A DNA stretch of 42,665 nt, taken from assembly GCA_015064585.1 (NCBI GenBank), contig SVRY01000021.1, positions 1-42,665 on the forward strand, given 5' to 3'. Shown here piece after piece: positions 40,587 to 42,665 of this stretch. Within the stretch, counting starts at the first letter, position 1. Every line of letters starts with the position of its first letter. The translations under genes were made by a program, and so were the position numbers. The DNA is from Oscillospiraceae bacterium (lineage in GTDB: Bacteria > Bacillota > Clostridia > Oscillospirales > CAG-272). Below the pieces are notes generated by a model. That model did not search any database. It saw only the letters and a program-made list of their open reading frames with translations, and was not told the DNA's origin.

Positions 40587-41894
40587 TTATTCCATTCGAG
40601 AGATAATTTCCTCAAGGGTGAGACCGCCGAACTTACTTGCAAACTGATCAAATGTGGTGTCAACGCTCAACCCCAGACAGGTAAATATTTCATTCAGAAT
40701 TTCTCGGTTTTCAGGATTCAAGAGATTCTTTTGGTATGAGTAGCGCTGACGGTATTTTGGATCAGGCATAGCTTCACGAGGATCAATACTAAGAGAAACA
40801 CCGCCGTGAGGAGAACTGTAATCGGCCAGCATTTTTTTCAAATTATCCGACAATTGCTCGTAAGATAAGCTTGTCTGTGCGAAGCCCCACTCAATATGCA
40901 GTGTGTATTCTCGCTGAGGAATTAGTCCGTCACGCATGAACATATCTTGTGTAAACAGTGTATTATGCGGTGATTGAGAAACAATTTTAGTACATACGAA
41001 ATTAAATTCCAAATCATTCGGCGCAAGAGACTTGTGATCAACTATTGTATGTGTACCCCAAATGATATCATTATCTCCGACAATTTTTACCCGACCAAGC
41101 GGAACCTGATAAAGATCCTCGGCTTTCATATTTGGATTATCCGTAATAAATTGATAATAGCGTACCATAATGGGAACCATCATCAGTTGCCGCAAGCTGT
41201 GCTCTTTAGGCATTTCCGGCATAGTCTTCAGGTTCTTGATATCTCCCGTAATAATCCCGTAGCAGTAATGCGTCCGGGAAAATTCCATACGAAAAATATC
41301 GCCCTGCTTGTATTTTACAGTTACCTTTTTTGCAGATTTAAACGCTTGCAGTTTATCAAAAAAATCATCCCTGCAGGTGGCTATGTAGTTTTTCATAAAT
41401 GTGTGAAAATCCGCATCAGAACGAATTGCCCCAACCGCATCCCACTCGCCCACAGGAAATTCTTTGTTGGCGCGAGGGTTACTGAGTGCAAGAAACGTGT
41501 CTTTTTCACGTTCAAATACAATGGCAAAACTACATCCAAAAGGTGCAATTGCTCTAATGTTAGATGCGGACAACGGCTTGAACTTTCCTCGGGAGGTTAA
41601 CGGCAGTAGTTGGCTGCGCGCGTTTGTAACAAGTTTTGTATCATATTCCACGTAATTTTCATAATTAACGATACCGTCATCCAAAGCTTTCTTCATTTCA
41701 CTGATGACTTTTATGATAATGTTGCCGTCAAAAAAAGCAGTTACTCTGGTATACCATAAATTGGTTTTACTATGATAAAGCAAGATATCCCATTCAGGGG
41801 AAATCGACGATAACCCCAAATATTTGCGTTCCTCGTTTGTTAAATGAATCAGAAAGTTATTGCCAAATCTTTTGTTCCAATCGGCAGCAGTCAT
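40587..41894 (-). CDS. Imm26-like domain protein
   Basis: 435 residues, soluble. Central part (about 230-300) has VTVKYKQGDIFRMEFSRTHY followed by CYGIITGDIKNL and MVPIMVRYYQFI, resembling Imm26, an immunity-protein family whose members neutralise polymorphic toxins. The flanks (FPVGEWDAVGAI, DFHTFMKN; C-terminal SSPHGGVSLSIDPREAM) are not recognised. The ATG at 41894 follows GGAGGTGTTG; a longer in-frame reading runs into the GC-rich spacer and is rejected. No partner toxin is seen in the window. Confidence 0.68.
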   Translation of the reverse strand: MTAADWNKRFGNNFLIHLTNEERKYLGLSSISPEWDILLYHSKTNLWYTRVTAFFDGNIIIKVISEMKKALDDGIVNYENYVEYDTKLVTNARSQLLPLTSRGKFKPLSASNIRAIAPFGCSFAIVFEREKDTFLALSNPRANKEFPVGEWDAVGAIRSDADFHTFMKNYIATCRDDFFDKLQAFKSAKKVTVKYKQGDIFRMEFSRTHYCYGIITGDIKNLKTMPEMPKEHSLRQLMMVPIMVRYYQFITDNPNMKAEDLYQVPLGRVKIVGDNDIIWGTHTIVDHKSLAPNDLEFNFVCTKIVSQSPHNTLFTQDMFMRDGLIPQREYTLHIEWGFAQTSLSYEQLSDNLKKMLADYSSPHGGVSLSIDPREAMPDPKYRQRYSYQKNLLNPENREILNEIFTCLGLSVDTTFDQFASKFGGLTLEEIISRME

Positions 41895-41946
41895 GGCACA
41901 ACACCTCCGTGTATATATATTATAATGTGGATATTCTGATATTGTA

Positions 41947-41975
41947 ATTATATCATAGGAAGGCCAAAACCGCAA
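41947..41975 (-). promoter_or_regulatory. Promoter of the Imm26-like gene
   Basis: TTGCGG (41975-41970), 17 bases and TATAAT (41952-41947) on the minus strand. A second TATAAT lies at 41924-41919. Confidence 0.6.
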
Positions 41976-41984
41976 CACCTTCGT

Positions 41985-42174
41985 ACGGAATTGTATTTTT
42001 GGCAAGGAGAGATTCTTCTGCCCAGCTTGCGGTACCCGAAATTCACGCTCGCTTTTCGCTCTCTGAATTTCGACCGCTGCGCCTTCTCGGGCTCCTTCCT
42101 CCTGCCACAGGCAGCAGTCGCCCTCGAAGCCCGCGCCTACGGCGCTCGATTTCGAATCTTTTCGGTTCTTTTCC
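41985..42174. other. Possible structured RNA or dispersed GC-rich element
   Basis: Noncoding as far as I can see, strikingly GC-rich among AT-rich neighbours. On the minus strand: GCGCC-GTA-GGCGC, CTGCC-TGT-GGCAG inside a GGGC/GCCC pairing, and CGAAATTCA/TGAATTTCG closed by GCGG/CCGC. On the plus strand it would end at the terminator 42175-42219. Confidence 0.45.
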
Positions 42175-42219
42175 GCCAAAAACAAAAGGACAAGCTTCGC
42201 TTGTCCTTTTGTTTTTGGC
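42175..42219. terminator. Long bidirectional terminator hairpin
   Basis: A perfect 21-bp stem (42175-42195 with 42199-42219), loop TTC, carrying CAAAAACAAAAGG/CCTTTTGTTTTTG. It lies downstream of the minus-strand gene ending at 42250 and also downstream of the GC-rich element on the plus strand. Confidence 0.88.
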
Positions 42220-42249
42220 TAATAACCCTAATTTTGATACAATTCTTTA

Positions 42250-42665
42250 TTACTTTTCGATCTCAGCAATATACAGAATTATATTTCTGCTTTCGCCGCT
42301 ATCATATTCACTAACAATATATTTGATTTTTAAATACTGACCGTTTTGTGTAACAACACCGCCGTGAGACGAGGTAGTATTGTAACCGTTCATGATTTCA
42401 CCGTCGGTGTATTCAAAGTAGATACCGTCTATTTCAAAATGCTCCGTATCGTGCCCTTCGTATGGCATGGGATGGAAATTTTCAACATATCCCTCCACAT
42501 AACAAACATTATTCGTTTTCAATAGTTCTTTATATTCCATGTGCTCAACTGCCATTCCAAGGGTGGAAATAAGAAACAAGAGCACACCCAAAGGTCCTAC
42601 AATAAAGCCCACTACTTTAAAAAATGCAGGATGAAAGCCGCGCACATCCTCGCCGCGCTTCTTCG
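42250..42665 (-). CDS. Membrane protein, C-terminal part (continues past right edge)
   Basis: The reading frame is open to the edge of the window (KKRGEDVRGFHPAFFK ...), so the true start is probably outside; a GTG at 42645 is the first internal candidate. One transmembrane segment (VVGFIVGPLGVLLFLISTLG) is followed by an exposed beta-rich domain: NVCYVEGYVENFHPMPYEG, HFEIDGIYFEYTDGE, SHGGVVTQNGQYLKIKYI and ILYIAEIEK. This pattern is familiar from Clostridial hypothetical proteins (DUF3592-like in layout). No function assigned. Confidence 0.7.
   Translation of the reverse strand, partial: KKRGEDVRGFHPAFFKVVGFIVGPLGVLLFLISTLGMAVEHMEYKELLKTNNVCYVEGYVENFHPMPYEGHDTEHFEIDGIYFEYTDGEIMNGYNTTSSHGGVVTQNGQYLKIKYIVSEYDSGESRNIILYIAEIEK

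Noticed and set aside
41991-42340. Plus-strand ORFs of about 110 codons over the GC-rich element
   Set aside because: No ribosome site, two overlapping frames equally open because of base composition, and the frames run through a perfect terminator hairpin.

Overview
The window comes from a low-to-medium GC Firmicute, most likely a gut Clostridium (Oscillospiraceae/Ruminococcaceae-like). The evidence is strong GGAGG ribosome sites, TTGACA-17-TATAAT promoters, frequent TTG/GTG starts, a Gram-positive LexA with GAAC-N4-GTTY boxes, a secreted BspA-type LRR protein with a dockerin, and the Clostridial orders tig-clpP-clpX and MarR-ABC-ABC. I see no rRNA, tRNA, transposase, integrase, phage structural gene or CRISPR array.

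Layout. 0-1.7 kb: start of a secreted protein running off the left edge, then an LRR-dockerin protein. 1.8-5.6 kb: a tight minus-strand operon headed by lexA (membrane protein, kinase-less winged-helix regulator, dihydroorotase homologue without most metal ligands, small anchored protein). 5.8-6.7 kb: a divergent M14-peptidase homologue that has also lost its zinc ligands. 6.7-11.3 kb: two tandem lipoproteins with M60-like (HExxH...E) metallopeptidase domains and a membrane-anchored LRR protein, probably a surface and host-glycoprotein module. 11.3-16.9 kb: malQ, then a MarR regulator with twin palindromic operators and a heterodimeric ABC exporter with one degenerate ATP site. 17.0-21.3 kb: an AT-rich island of small orphan membrane proteins and lipoproteins, all on the minus strand, sharing a repeated promoter/leader and separated by several repeat types. 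21.3-26.7 kb: rplM-rpsI, murI-GNAT-sfsA and nadE. 26.9-32.7 kb: pncB, lepB, ylqF, rnhB, an M19 dipeptidase, a DUF1540 protein and a metallophosphoesterase. 32.8-36.2 kb: tig, clpP, clpX. 36.3-38.7 kb: mgtE behind a long leader with a small upstream ORF, and upp. 38.7-42.7 kb: accessory genes (DUF4303-like, DUF5104 lipoprotein, Imm26-like, membrane protein cut by the right edge) separated by GC-rich, hairpin-dense spacers.

Themes. Housekeeping blocks (protein quality control, NAD salvage/synthesis, ribosome assembly, cell-wall glutamate supply) alternate with accessory islands. The points most worth a second look are the SOS-linked locus carrying two enzyme homologues stripped of metal ligands, the repeat-rich orphan-gene island ending at an inverted copy of the rpsI 3' end, and the mgtE leader, where a short upstream ORF may control a hairpin that hides the mgtE ribosome site. 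All calls are from reading the sequence; no database search was run.
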